Positions 1 through 9,502 of a stretch of DNA of 64,000 bases are shown piece by piece; position 1 is the stretch's first letter; every line of letters starts with the position of its first letter. The stretch spans positions 1-64,000 of the forward strand of contig DASPMY010000030.1 of NCBI GenBank assembly GCA_035626815.1, given 5' to 3'. A model generated the notes under the pieces. That model saw nothing but the letters and a program-made list of their open reading frames with translations. It did no database searches and was not told the origin of the DNA. The stretch comes from Croceibacterium_A sp035626815. Lineage in GTDB: Bacteria > Pseudomonadota > Alphaproteobacteria > Sphingomonadales > Sphingomonadaceae. Both the position numbers and the translations under genes were made by a program.

Positions 1-793
<793 letters not shown>

Positions 794-794
<1 letters not shown>

Positions 795-1111
795 TGGCGG
801 AAGTGATCGTGACAACTCGGCAAGGCGAGGAACGCCGGCTCCCGCTCGAGCCCGGTCTCACGCTGATGGAGACCATCCGAGACGGCGGCGTGGACGAGCT
901 GCTCGCGTTATGCGGCGGGTGCTGCTCGTGCGCTACGTGCCATGTCCACGTCGATCCGCAGTTCGCGCACCTTCTGCCGCCGCTGAGCGCAGACGAGAAC
1001 GACCTGCTCGACAGCTCCGATGACCGCGACGCGACTTCCCGGTTGTCCTGCCAGATTCCTCTGTCGCCCGAGCTCGACGGTCTGCGGGTTACGATCGCTG
1101 CGGAAGACTGA
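794..1111 (+). CDS. [2Fe-2S] ferredoxin, adrenodoxin/putidaredoxin type
   Basis: Small electron carrier of 105 residues. The ligand pattern of vertebrate-type ferredoxins is complete: Cys40, Cys46, Cys49 and Cys86 (C-x5-C-x2-C-x36-C), with the signature ending CATCHVHV; two extra cysteines (43 and 44) sit inside the cluster loop. The ATG overlaps the stop of the preceding dehydrogenase, and the reductase begins one base after its stop, so the three are co-translated. Such ferredoxins deliver electrons to cytochrome P450s or Rieske oxygenases; none is in the window, so the partner oxygenase is probably upstream of base 1. Confidence 0.93.
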
Positions 1112-1112
1112 A

Positions 1113-2357
1113 GTGCGCTGCGCGGACGTCGTCATTGTCGGTGCGGGCCATGCGGGGGCGCAAGCAGCCATCGCCCTGCGCCAGCAAGGCTTCACCGGCT
1201 CGATCCTGATGATCGGACGCGACACCGAGCCGCCCTACGAACGTCCGCCGCTATCGAAGGAGTACCTTGCCGGCGAGAAGCCGTTCGAACGCATCTATAT
1301 CCGGCCGCCTTCCTTCTGGGCCGAGAAGGGGATCGAGTTGCTTCTGGGCAGCGAGGCGGTCTCGATCGACGCTGAGCAGAAAACTGTGACGCTCTCGAGT
1401 GGCGAGCTCGTTACCTATGGATGGCTGATATGGGCTGCCGGCGGCGACGCTCGGCGCATGGCCTGCCCGGGTGCGGAGCTGGCCGGGGTGCACTCGGTCC
1501 GCGACAAAGCCGATGTCGACCGCATCATGGCCGAGCTTGCCAACGGGGCCCGCCGGGTCGTCGTTGTCGGCGGCGGCTACATCGGGCTCGAGGCGGCAGC
1601 AGTTCTCACCAAGCTCGGCTGCGAAGTGACGCTCCTCGAGGCTCTTCCCCGTGTCCTCGCCAGGGTCGCCGGAGAAGGCCTCTCGGCATTCTACCAGGCC
1701 GAACATCGCGCCCACGGCGTCGTCGTGAGGCTCGAAGCTGCGGTCGAATGCATCGAGGGCGACGGCGTCGCGGTCACGGGTGTGCGGTTGGCCGGCGGTG
1801 AAATTCTGCCCTGCGAGATGGTCATCGTCGGCATCGGGATACTGCCGTGTGTCGAACCGCTGGTCGCCGCGGGCGCCACGGTTTCGAACGGTGTCGAAGT
1901 CGACGCGCTGTGCCGCACGAGCTTGCCCGACATCTTGGCGATCGGCGACTGCGCGGCCCACGCAAACCGCTTCGCCGACGGTGCAATCATCCGGCTTGAG
2001 AGCGTCCAGAACGCCAACGACATGGCCTTAACGGCGGCCAAGGCGATCTGCGGAAAGGCGGAGCCCTACGACGCAACCCCGTGGTTCTGGTCCAATCAAT
2101 ACGACCTCAAGCTGCAGACGGTTGGCCTGAGCGCCGGTCACGACCAGGCGATAACGCGCGGCTCACCGCCCGATCGGAGCTTCTCGGTCGTCTATCTCAG
2201 GCAGGAGCGGGTCATCGCGCTGGACTGCGTCAATGCGGTCAAGGACTACGTTCAAGGCCGCAAGCTGGTCGAGGCAGGCGCATGGGTGAATCCGGCTTTG
2301 CTTGCTGATGCGGGTACCCCGCTGAAGGAGCTGAACACTAGCTCCCCCGTCGCTTGA
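1113..2357 (+). CDS. NAD(P)H-dependent ferredoxin reductase (putidaredoxin reductase family)
   Basis: FAD flavoprotein of 414 residues that transfers electrons from NAD(P)H to the ferredoxin encoded just upstream. Two Rossmann motifs are clear: VGAGHAGAQAA near residue 8 (FAD) and VGGGYIGLEAA near residue 150 (NAD), followed by the second FAD motif around ILAIGDCAAH and a C-terminal reductase domain. I chose the GTG at 1113, directly before the FAD motif, rather than an in-frame upstream start lying inside the ferredoxin gene. The TTG of pobA overlaps its stop (TTGA). Codon use is slightly less GC-rich than in the neighbouring genes. Confidence 0.9.
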   Translation: MRCADVVIVGAGHAGAQAAIALRQQGFTGSILMIGRDTEPPYERPPLSKEYLAGEKPFERIYIRPPSFWAEKGIELLLGSEAVSIDAEQKTVTLSSGELVTYGWLIWAAGGDARRMACPGAELAGVHSVRDKADVDRIMAELANGARRVVVVGGGYIGLEAAAVLTKLGCEVTLLEALPRVLARVAGEGLSAFYQAEHRAHGVVVRLEAAVECIEGDGVAVTGVRLAGGEILPCEMVIVGIGILPCVEPLVAAGATVSNGVEVDALCRTSLPDILAIGDCAAHANRFADGAIIRLESVQNANDMALTAAKAICGKAEPYDATPWFWSNQYDLKLQTVGLSAGHDQAITRGSPPDRSFSVVYLRQERVIALDCVNAVKDYVQGRKLVEAGAWVNPALLADAGTPLKELNTSSPVA

Positions 2358-3520
2358 AAACGCAGGTCTGCATCATCGGCGCGGGGCCCGCCGGCCTGCT
2401 GCTCGGCCACCTGCTGCGCGCCGAGGGTGTCGCGTGCGTGGTGCTCGAGCGGCAGACGCCGGGCTACGTGCTCGGCCGCATCCGCGCGGGCGTGCTCGAG
2501 CAGATCACCGTTTCACTTATGGAACGGCTCGGGCTCCACGCGCGGCTCAAGGCTGAAGGCCTGCCGCACGACGGCTTCAACCTGGCCGACGGCGAGCGGC
2601 TGATCCGCATCGACATCGCCGGGCTGACCGGCAAGCAGGTCACCGTTTACGGCCAGACCGAGCTGACCCGCGACCTGATGGAAGCGCGCGAGGCGCGCGG
2701 ACTGGAGGTGATCTACTCCGCCGGCGACGTGGCGCTCCACGCCATCGACGGCGACACGCCGTTCGTCACTTTCACCCGCGACGGCCGCGAGGAGCGGATC
2801 GACTGCCGGATCGTGGTCGGCTGCGACGGCTACCATGGGCCCAGCCGCCAGGCTGTGCTGGGGCGCGGCACCGAGTACCACCGCGAGTACCCATTCGGCT
2901 GGCTCGGCATCCTGGCCGACGTGCCGCCGTGCCATCACGAGCTGATCTACTCGCACCACGCACGCGGCTTCGCGCTCGCCTCGATGCGCAGCGAGACTCG
3001 CAGCCGGTATTACGTCGACGTGCCGCTGAGCGAACGGATCGAGGACTGGCCCGACGAGCGGATCTGGGACGAGCTGGCGCTGCGGCTGCCCGACGAAGCC
3101 GCTTCGCGCGTGACCCGCGGCCCGGCGCTGGAGAAGTCGATTGCCCCGCTCCGCTCCTACGTGTTCGCGCCGATGCGCCACGGCTCGCTGCTGCTGTGCG
3201 GCGACGCCGCGCACATCGTGCCGCCGACCGGCGCGAAGGGGCTGAATCTGGCAGCCAGCGACGTGCACTACGCCGCCGAGGCATTGACCGCGTTCTTCAA
3301 GCAGAACGATGCGGACGCCATTGCCGGCTACTCGGACAAGGCACTGGCGCGGGTGTGGAAGGCGGAAAGGTTCAGCTGGTCGCTGACCCGGCTGCTCCAC
3401 CGTTTCCCGGAGGACGGGCCGTTCGAGCGCGCGATGCAGCTGGCCGAGCTCGACTACATCGCGGCAAGCCGAGCGGCGCAGACCTCAATCGCGGAGAATT
3501 ACGTGGGGCTGCAAGTGTGA
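2354..3520 (+). CDS. pobA: 4-hydroxybenzoate 3-monooxygenase
   Basis: FAD/NAD(P)H aromatic hydroxylase converting 4-hydroxybenzoate to protocatechuate; 388 residues, the usual length. Visible are the FAD motif IGAGPAGLLLG at the N-terminus, RAGVLEQ (substrate-binding Arg region), ELIYSHHARGFAL (equivalent of Tyr201 of the Pseudomonas enzyme), the DG motif GCDGYHGPS near residue 155, CGDAAHIVPPTGAKG near 281, and the C-terminal AENYVGL carrying the Tyr385 equivalent. The start is a TTG overlapping the reductase stop. Being last in an operon with formaldehyde dehydrogenase and a ferredoxin pair, it probably takes 4-hydroxybenzoate made by O-demethylation of a 4-methoxybenzoate. No pca genes for the next steps are in the window. 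Confidence 0.93.
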   Translation: MKTQVCIIGAGPAGLLLGHLLRAEGVACVVLERQTPGYVLGRIRAGVLEQITVSLMERLGLHARLKAEGLPHDGFNLADGERLIRIDIAGLTGKQVTVYGQTELTRDLMEAREARGLEVIYSAGDVALHAIDGDTPFVTFTRDGREERIDCRIVVGCDGYHGPSRQAVLGRGTEYHREYPFGWLGILADVPPCHHELIYSHHARGFALASMRSETRSRYYVDVPLSERIEDWPDERIWDELALRLPDEAASRVTRGPALEKSIAPLRSYVFAPMRHGSLLLCGDAAHIVPPTGAKGLNLAASDVHYAAEALTAFFKQNDADAIAGYSDKALARVWKAERFSWSLTRLLHRFPEDGPFERAMQLAELDYIAASRAAQTSIAENYVGLQV

Positions 3521-3860
3521 GCACAGGCTGTCGTCGAGCTTCAACGGAGGCTTTCCTCACCTCACGCTCAGGATCGGAGCGACTGCTATCGGCCATAGGT
3601 TGGATTCCTTCAGCCTATTCGGTCTAAGCTCGTCATGGACCGGCCTCGATCACGGTTGCCTTTATGGCTGATCTTATCCCTCGACCCAAGAATCGAAGCA
3701 TTTTCGCGTATGAACGCGCCGGATTGACTCTTCTCCGTCTCCGCCAGATGCCAAGCCCTCCCGCAGGCGGGTTTCTTGTGGGTGAATCGCCGCGCGAGGC
3801 CCCCTCGGGTTGTCGCCGCTCTGGCGATTGCGATAAGCCAGCCCCGATCGGGAGGATCGG
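3521..3860 (+). other. Intergenic region between pobA and the type IV secretion operon
   Basis: About 340 bases with visibly lower GC than the flanks and no convincing gene. A 66-codon reading frame at 3664-3864 has no ribosome-binding site or recognisable composition. A short CCCGC/GCGGG hairpin followed by TTTCTT near 3758-3776 could terminate transcription from pobA. The GGGAGGATCGG just before 3861 is the ribosome-binding site of the next gene. No tRNA or attachment site is visible at this junction. Confidence 0.4.
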
Positions 3861-4484
3861 GTGATTCTAGCTGCCGCCAAAGCCGCCGTTGCCGTGACGC
3901 TGGCCACGCTGGCCGCTGCCCCGCTCCACGCCGACGTGCTCGAGATCGGCGCCGGCGGCGAGGCGCGGTGGATCGCCGGGCCGCAGGCGCGCGCGCTCGT
4001 CGAAGCGCCCGGCGCGCCGGCCGGCGAGGTCCCGGCGGAAGCGTCGCGGATCGCCGGCCCCGCCGCGACTGGCCTCGCTCACCGCGCGGTCCCGCCGGCC
4101 TATGCCGCCAAAGTCGCCGAGCTGGCGGCCCGCTTCGACCTGAGCCCGGCGCTGATCGAGGCGCTGGTGTGGCAGGAAAGCCGCTGGCGGCCCGCGGCGG
4201 TGTCGCCGGCCGGCGCGCGCGGCCTCGCCCAGCTGATGCCCGGCACGGCGCGCGAGATGGGCGTCGACCCCGATGATCCGTTCGCCAACCTCGAGGGCGG
4301 CGCGCGCTACTTGCGCGAGCAGCTCGACCGGTTCGGCGGCGATGTCGAGAAGGCGCTCGCCGCCTACAACGCCGGGCCCGGCCGGGTCCAGGCGGCGAAC
4401 GGCATCCCGCGCATTCGCGAAACCCAGAATTACGTCGCCTCGATCATGGGGCGGCTGTCGGATCAAGCCCGGAGTTCGGAATAG
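3861..4484 (+). CDS. VirB1-like lytic transglycosylase
   Basis: Periplasmic peptidoglycan-cleaving enzyme of 207 residues that would open the wall for the secretion channel. It has an N-terminal signal peptide (hydrophobic stretch ending near APLHADV), a linker, and an SLT domain from about residue 85; the catalytic glutamate is Glu106 in ALVWQESRW, followed by ARGLAQLMPGTA and YNAGPGRV, all characteristic of the SLT fold. The GTG start follows a strong GGGAGG. It is the first gene of the vir operon and its stop abuts the ATG of virB2. Confidence 0.88.
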   Translation: MILAAAKAAVAVTLATLAAAPLHADVLEIGAGGEARWIAGPQARALVEAPGAPAGEVPAEASRIAGPAATGLAHRAVPPAYAAKVAELAARFDLSPALIEALVWQESRWRPAAVSPAGARGLAQLMPGTAREMGVDPDDPFANLEGGARYLREQLDRFGGDVEKALAAYNAGPGRVQAANGIPRIRETQNYVASIMGRLSDQARSSE

Positions 4485-4781
4485 ATGCGCTCGATCTTTC
4501 GCCTTGCCGCCGTTGCGGCTCTGCTTCTCCCCGGCGCCGCCCACGCGCAGGATCCCGCCGGTTCCGGGCCGATCGTCGCCGCGCTGGCGTGGCTGCAGGG
4601 CACGCTGCTCGGCAACGTCGCCACCGCGGTCGCGGTGATGGCGGTCGCCGCGGTCGGCTTCATGATGCTGACCGGGCGGATGAACTGGCGCTTCGGCGCG
4701 ACCGTGATCATCGGCTGCTTCATCCTCTTCGGCGCCGCCTCGATCGTCGCCGGCATCCAGTCGGCCGCGGCGGTCGGCTAG
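4485..4781 (+). CDS. virB2: TrbC/VirB2-type pilin subunit
   Basis: Precursor of 98 residues with a signal peptide cut near AAHAQ and two hydrophobic segments (about residues 32-58 and 68-92), the standard VirB2 topology. VirB2 polymerises into the T4SS pilus and the lining of the channel. The position directly after the transglycosylase and before VirB3 supports the call; the sequence itself is too short for more than topology. Confidence 0.82.
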   Translation: MRSIFRLAAVAALLLPGAAHAQDPAGSGPIVAALAWLQGTLLGNVATAVAVMAVAAVGFMMLTGRMNWRFGATVIIGCFILFGAASIVAGIQSAAAVG

Positions 4782-4784
4782 ACC

Positions 4785-5066
4785 GTGGAGCTGGTCCGCC
4801 ACCCCGTGCATCGCGCGCTGACGCGGCCGCAGATGTTCGCCGGGGTGACCTACAACTACTTCATCATCAACGCCGCCGTGACGACCGAGCTGTTCCTGGT
4901 CACGGGCAGCTTCCTGGCGCTGCCGGCGGCGGTGGTGATCCACGGCATCGGCTATTTCGCCTGCCTGCGCGAGCCGCGGATATTCGATCTGTGGCTGACC
5001 AGGGTCAGCAAGTGCCCGCGGGTGAAAAACTTCAAGCGCTGGGGCTGCAACAGCTACGCCGCCTGA
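4785..5066 (+). CDS. virB3: VirB3 inner-membrane component
   Basis: Product of 93 residues beginning VELVRHPVHRALTRPQMFAGV, the typical VirB3 N-terminus, followed by two closely spaced membrane segments (residues about 24-40 and 42-62) and a basic C-terminus. VirB3 docks the VirB4 ATPase to the inner membrane. Start is a GTG three bases after the virB2 stop. A 40-base gap with GGGAGGGGAG precedes virB4. Confidence 0.85.
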   Translation: MELVRHPVHRALTRPQMFAGVTYNYFIINAAVTTELFLVTGSFLALPAAVVIHGIGYFACLREPRIFDLWLTRVSKCPRVKNFKRWGCNSYAA

Positions 5067-5106
5067 GCGAAAACCGTCCGCTACGGGACGGGAGGGGAGC
5101 GAATTG

Positions 5107-7545
5107 ATGACGACCAAGTGGCTCGGCGCCGCCGCGTGGAGCGCTCGCGAGGCGCACGCCGGCGACCGGCTGCCTTATGCCCGGCTGGTCGACCCGCACA
5201 CCCTGCTGCTGCGCGACGGCTCGCTGATGAGCGCGCTGCAAGTGCCCGGGCTGCTGTTCGAGACCGAGGATACCGACGCGCTCAACAGCCAAGCGGCGAT
5301 GCGCGAGGTGATGCTGCGCTCGAACCTCGACGCGCGCTTCGCGCTCTATCACCACGTCGTGCGGCGCGGCGTGTCGGTCGCGCTCGAGGCGCGCTTCGAC
5401 GACCCGCTCGCGGCGCACATCGACCGCCGCTGGCGCGACAAGCTTTCGCGAGACCCGCTGTTCGTCAACGACCAGTTCGTCACCCTCGTCCGGCGCCCGG
5501 CGCGGGGCAAGGCGGGGCTGGCCGAGCGCGCCGGCAAGCTGCTGCGCCGGCGCCGCGAGCAGCTCGAGGCCGACCCGCGCGAGCTGCGGTCCTTGCGCGC
5601 CGCCTGCCAGGCGCTCGCCGCCGCGCTCGGCGACTACGGCGCGCAGCCGCTCGGCGACTACGTCGGTCCGAGCGGCCAGACCAACAACGAGCTGCTCGAG
5701 ATGCTGTCGGCCCTCTACAACGGCGAGATGCGCCCGGTGCGCCGGCCCGACGAAACGGCCGACGTCGGCCGCATGCTGCCCTATCGCCGGGCCAGCTTCG
5801 GGCTCGACGCGATGGAGCTGCGGGGTTCGGCGGGGCGCGATTTCGCCGCCATCCTCAGCCTCAAGGACTATCCCGACGCGACCTCGCCCGGCCTGCTCGA
5901 CGCGGTGCTGCGACTGCCGTTCGAGATGGTCGTGACCGAGAGCTTCGCGCCGCAGGAGCGGCAGAGCGCGCGCGAGCGGATCGACCTGGCGCTGCGCCGG
6001 CTGCGCTCGGCCGACGAGGAAGCGCTGGCCGAGCGGGCCGAGATGCTCGCCGCGCGCGACGGGCTCGGCAGCGGCGCGGTGGCGTTCGGCGACCACCACC
6101 TGGCGGTGCTGGTGCGCGAAAGCGACCTGGCCCGGCTCGACGAGGCGAGCGCCGCGGTCGGCGCCGCGCTCGCCGACAGCGGCGCGATCGTGGTGCGCGA
6201 GGACACCAACCTCGAACCCGCGTTCTGGGGCCAGTTCCCCGGCAACGAGGCGTTCCTGGTGCGCCGCGCGCTGATCTCGACCGCCAACATGGCCAGCTTC
6301 GGCTCGCTCCACGGCTTCGCGCTCGGCCAGGCCGAGGGCAACCACTGGGGCGATGCGGTCACGCTGCTCGAGACGACCAGCGCGACGCCGTTCTTCTTCA
6401 ACTTCCACCACGGCGACCTCGGCAACTTCTCGGTCATCGGCCCGTCGGGCTCGGGCAAGACGGTGGCGCTCAACTTCCTCGCCGCGCAGGCGCAGAAGTT
6501 CAGCCCCCGCACGATCCTGTTCGACAAGGACCGCGGCGGCGAGCTGTTCGTGCGCGGCATCGGCGGCCGCTACGACCGCATCCGCGCCGGCGAGCCGACT
6601 GGCTTCAATCCCCTCGCCCTGCCCGACAGCCCGGCCAACCGCGCCTTCCTGCGCGACTGGCTGGCGGTGCTGCTCGAGGCCGACGGGCCCGAGGAGCTGG
6701 CGACGATCGCCGGGGCGGTCGACGCCGCTTACGCCAACGACGCCTCGCTGCGCCGGCTGCGCCACTTCCGCGAGCTGCTCTCGGGCGCGCGCCGGCCCGA
6801 GCCCGGCGACCTCGCCGACCGGCTCGCGGCATGGATCGGCGCCGATGGCGGCGATGGGGGCGAGCACGCCTGGCTGTTCGACAACGCCGCCGACCGGCTC
6901 GACCTGTCGGCGCGCGTGATCGGGTTCGACATGACCGCGCTGCTCGACAGCCCGCGGCTGCGCACGCCGACGATGATGTACCTGTTCCACCGCATCGACG
7001 AGCGGCTCGACGGCAGCCCGGCGATGATCCTCATCGACGAGGGCTGGAAGGCGCTCGACGACGCGGTCTTCGCCGCGCGCATCCGCGACTGGCTGAAGAC
7101 GCTGAGGAAGCGCAACGCGCTGGTCGGGTTCGCCACCCAGTCGGCGCGCGACGCGCTCGACAGCCGCATCGCCACCGCGCTGGTCGAGCAGACCGCGACG
7201 ATGATCTTCATGCCCAACGCCCGCGCCCGGGCCGAGGACTATTGCGACGGCTTCGGCCTGACCGCGCACGAGCTGGCGCTGATCCGCGGCCTGCCCGCGC
7301 ACAGCCGCGCGTTCCTGGTCCGCCAGCCGGACGCGAGCGTGGTCGTCCGGCTCGACTTGTCGGGCGCGCCCGAGGTGCTGACGATGCTGTCGGGCCGCGA
7401 GAGCGCGGTGCGCCGGCTCGACGTGCTGCGCGAGGCGCTCGGCGACGATCCCGCCGACTGGTACCCGCCGCTGACCGGCCGCGCCTGGCCGGGCGTAAAG
7501 CCGGAGGACGAGGCCGACTTCGCCGCGTGGGAGGTCGCCGAGTGA
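5107..7545 (+). CDS. virB4: VirB4 secretion ATPase
   Basis: Largest T4SS ATPase, 812 residues, energising pilus assembly and substrate transfer at the inner membrane. The N-terminal VirB4/CagE domain is followed by a C-terminal P-loop domain with Walker A GPSGSGKT at about 445-452 and Walker B MILIDEG at about 640-646. I prefer the ATG at 5107 to the TTG three bases earlier because GGGAGGGGAG is better spaced to it. The GTG of virB6 overlaps the stop. Confidence 0.93.
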   Translation: MTTKWLGAAAWSAREAHAGDRLPYARLVDPHTLLLRDGSLMSALQVPGLLFETEDTDALNSQAAMREVMLRSNLDARFALYHHVVRRGVSVALEARFDDPLAAHIDRRWRDKLSRDPLFVNDQFVTLVRRPARGKAGLAERAGKLLRRRREQLEADPRELRSLRAACQALAAALGDYGAQPLGDYVGPSGQTNNELLEMLSALYNGEMRPVRRPDETADVGRMLPYRRASFGLDAMELRGSAGRDFAAILSLKDYPDATSPGLLDAVLRLPFEMVVTESFAPQERQSARERIDLALRRLRSADEEALAERAEMLAARDGLGSGAVAFGDHHLAVLVRESDLARLDEASAAVGAALADSGAIVVREDTNLEPAFWGQFPGNEAFLVRRALISTANMASFGSLHGFALGQAEGNHWGDAVTLLETTSATPFFFNFHHGDLGNFSVIGPSGSGKTVALNFLAAQAQKFSPRTILFDKDRGGELFVRGIGGRYDRIRAGEPTGFNPLALPDSPANRAFLRDWLAVLLEADGPEELATIAGAVDAAYANDASLRRLRHFRELLSGARRPEPGDLADRLAAWIGADGGDGGEHAWLFDNAADRLDLSARVIGFDMTALLDSPRLRTPTMMYLFHRIDERLDGSPAMILIDEGWKALDDAVFAARIRDWLKTLRKRNALVGFATQSARDALDSRIATALVEQTATMIFMPNARARAEDYCDGFGLTAHELALIRGLPAHSRAFLVRQPDASVVVRLDLSGAPEVLTMLSGRESAVRRLDVLREALGDDPADWYPPLTGRAWPGVKPEDEADFAAWEVAE

Positions 7546-8705
7546 GCGCGGCCTACTGCCAGCAGGCGATGGACGGCGTGGGCAGCGGCGTCGCCGCCAG
7601 CCTGCGCGCGGTCGATTGCGCGGCCGGCTCGATGGCCGAGACCGCGTTCGGGCGGCTGTTCGGCAGCGAGGGGGCGCTCGTTCCCGCGCTGACCGCGCTG
7701 CTGACGCTCTACGTCGCGTTCTTCGCGCTGGCGTTGCTCACCGGACGCACCCGGCTCGGGCTCGCCGCGCTGACGCCGCGGATGATCACCGTCGGGCTGG
7801 TGCTGACGTTCGCCACCAGCTGGATCGCCTACCAGTCGCTGGTGTGGAACCTCGCGGTCGGCGGGCCCGATCAGCTCGCCGCGCTGCTGACCGGGGTGGA
7901 CGGTTCGGCGACGCAAGTCTTCGCCGACAAGATCGACATCGTGTTCAAGGCGCTGGTCGATTCGACCGGCTCGGCCCCGGGCACGGATAGCGCCGCGACG
8001 TTCTCGCCGCCCGGGCTGCTGTGGCTCGGCGGGACGCTGCTGCTGCTCGGCACCGCCGGGGTTCTGGCGACCAGCAAGATTGCGCTGGCGATCCTCCTCG
8101 GGCTCGGCCCGGTGTTCGTCGTTCTGGCGCTGTTCCCGGCGACGCGCGGACTGTTCGCCGGGTGGCTCAAGGGCGTGGTGCTGCTGGCGATCACGCCGCT
8201 GTTCGCGGTGCTCGGCGGTTCGCTGATGCTCGATTTGTCGGTGCCGGTGCTGCGCGCACTGGCCGAGCACCCCGGCGCGATCGACGCCCGCGCGGCGATG
8301 GCGTTCTTCATGATCGGCGCCGTCCATGTCGCGCTGATGATCATGGTGCTCAAGGTCGCCGGAACGATCGTCGCCGGGTGGAACGTGTTCGGCGCCCGCC
8401 GCGGCGAGGACGGCGAGGGCACGGCGCGGGCGGCCGCCGCGGCCGTCCGCGCCGCGGCACCGCCCGTGCCGCTGCTCCGGCCCGAGCCCGCCCGTGCCGC
8501 CGCTCCCGCGCCGTCGCGCGAGGTCAGGCTCGCGCGCACCGCGCTCGTGGCCGCCAACGACGGGGCCGTCACCGCCGGCCCGGCGCGCCGCGAGACCCGG
8601 GTCCTGCCTGCCGCCGCGGCGGCCGGCGCGTCCCCGTCGCGCACGCGCGGCCTCGGCAGCCGCTTCCGCTCTGCCCCCCTCAGATCGACGGAGAAGTTCC
8701 GATGA
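7542..8705 (+). CDS. virB6: VirB6 polytopic membrane protein
   Basis: Inner-membrane channel component of 387 residues. After a short N-terminal segment there are about six hydrophobic spans between residues 40 and 285 (for example ALLTLYVAFFALALLTG), then a roughly 100-residue Ala/Pro/Arg-rich cytoplasmic or periplasmic tail of low complexity from about residue 290. The GTG start overlaps the virB4 stop (GTGA) and the stop overlaps the virB9 ATG, so there is no room for a virB8 gene where it would be expected. The tail shows no VirB8-like domain. Confidence 0.85.
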   Translation: MSAAYCQQAMDGVGSGVAASLRAVDCAAGSMAETAFGRLFGSEGALVPALTALLTLYVAFFALALLTGRTRLGLAALTPRMITVGLVLTFATSWIAYQSLVWNLAVGGPDQLAALLTGVDGSATQVFADKIDIVFKALVDSTGSAPGTDSAATFSPPGLLWLGGTLLLLGTAGVLATSKIALAILLGLGPVFVVLALFPATRGLFAGWLKGVVLLAITPLFAVLGGSLMLDLSVPVLRALAEHPGAIDARAAMAFFMIGAVHVALMIMVLKVAGTIVAGWNVFGARRGEDGEGTARAAAAAVRAAAPPVPLLRPEPARAAAPAPSREVRLARTALVAANDGAVTAGPARRETRVLPAAAAAGASPSRTRGLGSRFRSAPLRSTEKFR

Positions 8706-9502
8706 CCCGCGTCCTGCTCGCCGCAGCGCTGCTGTCCGCCGCCGCCTTGGCCGCTCCGGCGCAGGCCGACGAACGCCTGGTCGAGCGGCTCTACAATCCG
8801 GCCGAGGTCGTGCTGATCGAGGGCAGGACCAACGTCCAGGCGACGATCCGCTTCGGCGCGGACGAGCACATCGAGAACGTCGCCATCGGCGATTCGACCA
8901 AGTGGCAGGTGACGCCCAACCGGCGCGCCAACCTGCTGTTCGTCAAGCCGCTGAGCGAGCGGGCGGCGACCAACATGACCGTCGTCACCGACCGCCACAC
9001 CTACCTGTTCGACCTCGTGGCGAGCCCGGCGCACCGCGCGCCGCTGTACGTGCTCGCGTTCACCTATCCCGCCGAACCGGCGGCGGAGCGGGCCGGCGCA
9101 GGCCCGCTCGCTCCGCGCGACGAGCCGAACGCGGTCGAGCTGGCCGCGGCGAGCGATCCGTACGCGGTGGTCGATCCGGCGGAACTGAACTTCGCCTGGG
9201 AGGCCAGGGGCGAGCGCAAGCTGCTCCCGGCGCAAGTCTATGACGACGGCCAGGCGACGTTCCTCACCTGGCCGGCCGGCACGCCGCTGCCGGCGATCCT
9301 GATCAAGGACCACAAGGGCACCGAGGGCCCGGTCAACTTCGCCGTGCGCGGCGAGGTGATCGTGGTCGACGGGGTGCCGCGCGAGATCGTGCTGCGCTCG
9401 GGCCGGGACCAGGCGACGCTGTCCAACCAGGGTCCGGCGCGCGCAGCGGCGCTGGCGCCGGCCGCGCTGGCCCAGGCCGGCCCGGCAACGGAGGTCAAGT
9501 GA
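8702..9502 (+). CDS. virB9: TrbG/VirB9 outer-membrane core complex protein
   Basis: Periplasmic protein of 266 residues with a signal peptide ending at AAPAQAD. The family motifs are visible: an N-terminal beta domain (region RLVERLYNPAEV to LFVKPL) and a C-terminal domain with FAWEARGERKLLPAQVYDDG and KDHKGTEGPVNFAVRGE. With VirB10, and normally the lipoprotein VirB7, it builds the outer-membrane core. It is co-translated with virB6 (4-base overlap) and virB10 (TGATG). Confidence 0.9.
   Translation: MTRVLLAAALLSAAALAAPAQADERLVERLYNPAEVVLIEGRTNVQATIRFGADEHIENVAIGDSTKWQVTPNRRANLLFVKPLSERAATNMTVVTDRHTYLFDLVASPAHRAPLYVLAFTYPAEPAAERAGAGPLAPRDEPNAVELAAASDPYAVVDPAELNFAWEARGERKLLPAQVYDDGQATFLTWPAGTPLPAILIKDHKGTEGPVNFAVRGEVIVVDGVPREIVLRSGRDQATLSNQGPARAAALAPAALAQAGPATEVK

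Noticed and set aside
3664..3864. 66-codon reading frame between pobA and the vir operon
   Set aside because: No ribosome-binding site, no protein-like composition, overlaps the start of the transglycosylase.
5032..7302. Long open frames antisense to virB4, virB6 and other large genes
   Set aside because: They are shadow frames produced by high GC; their translations are Arg/Ala/Gly-rich with no domains, while the sense frames have clear motifs.
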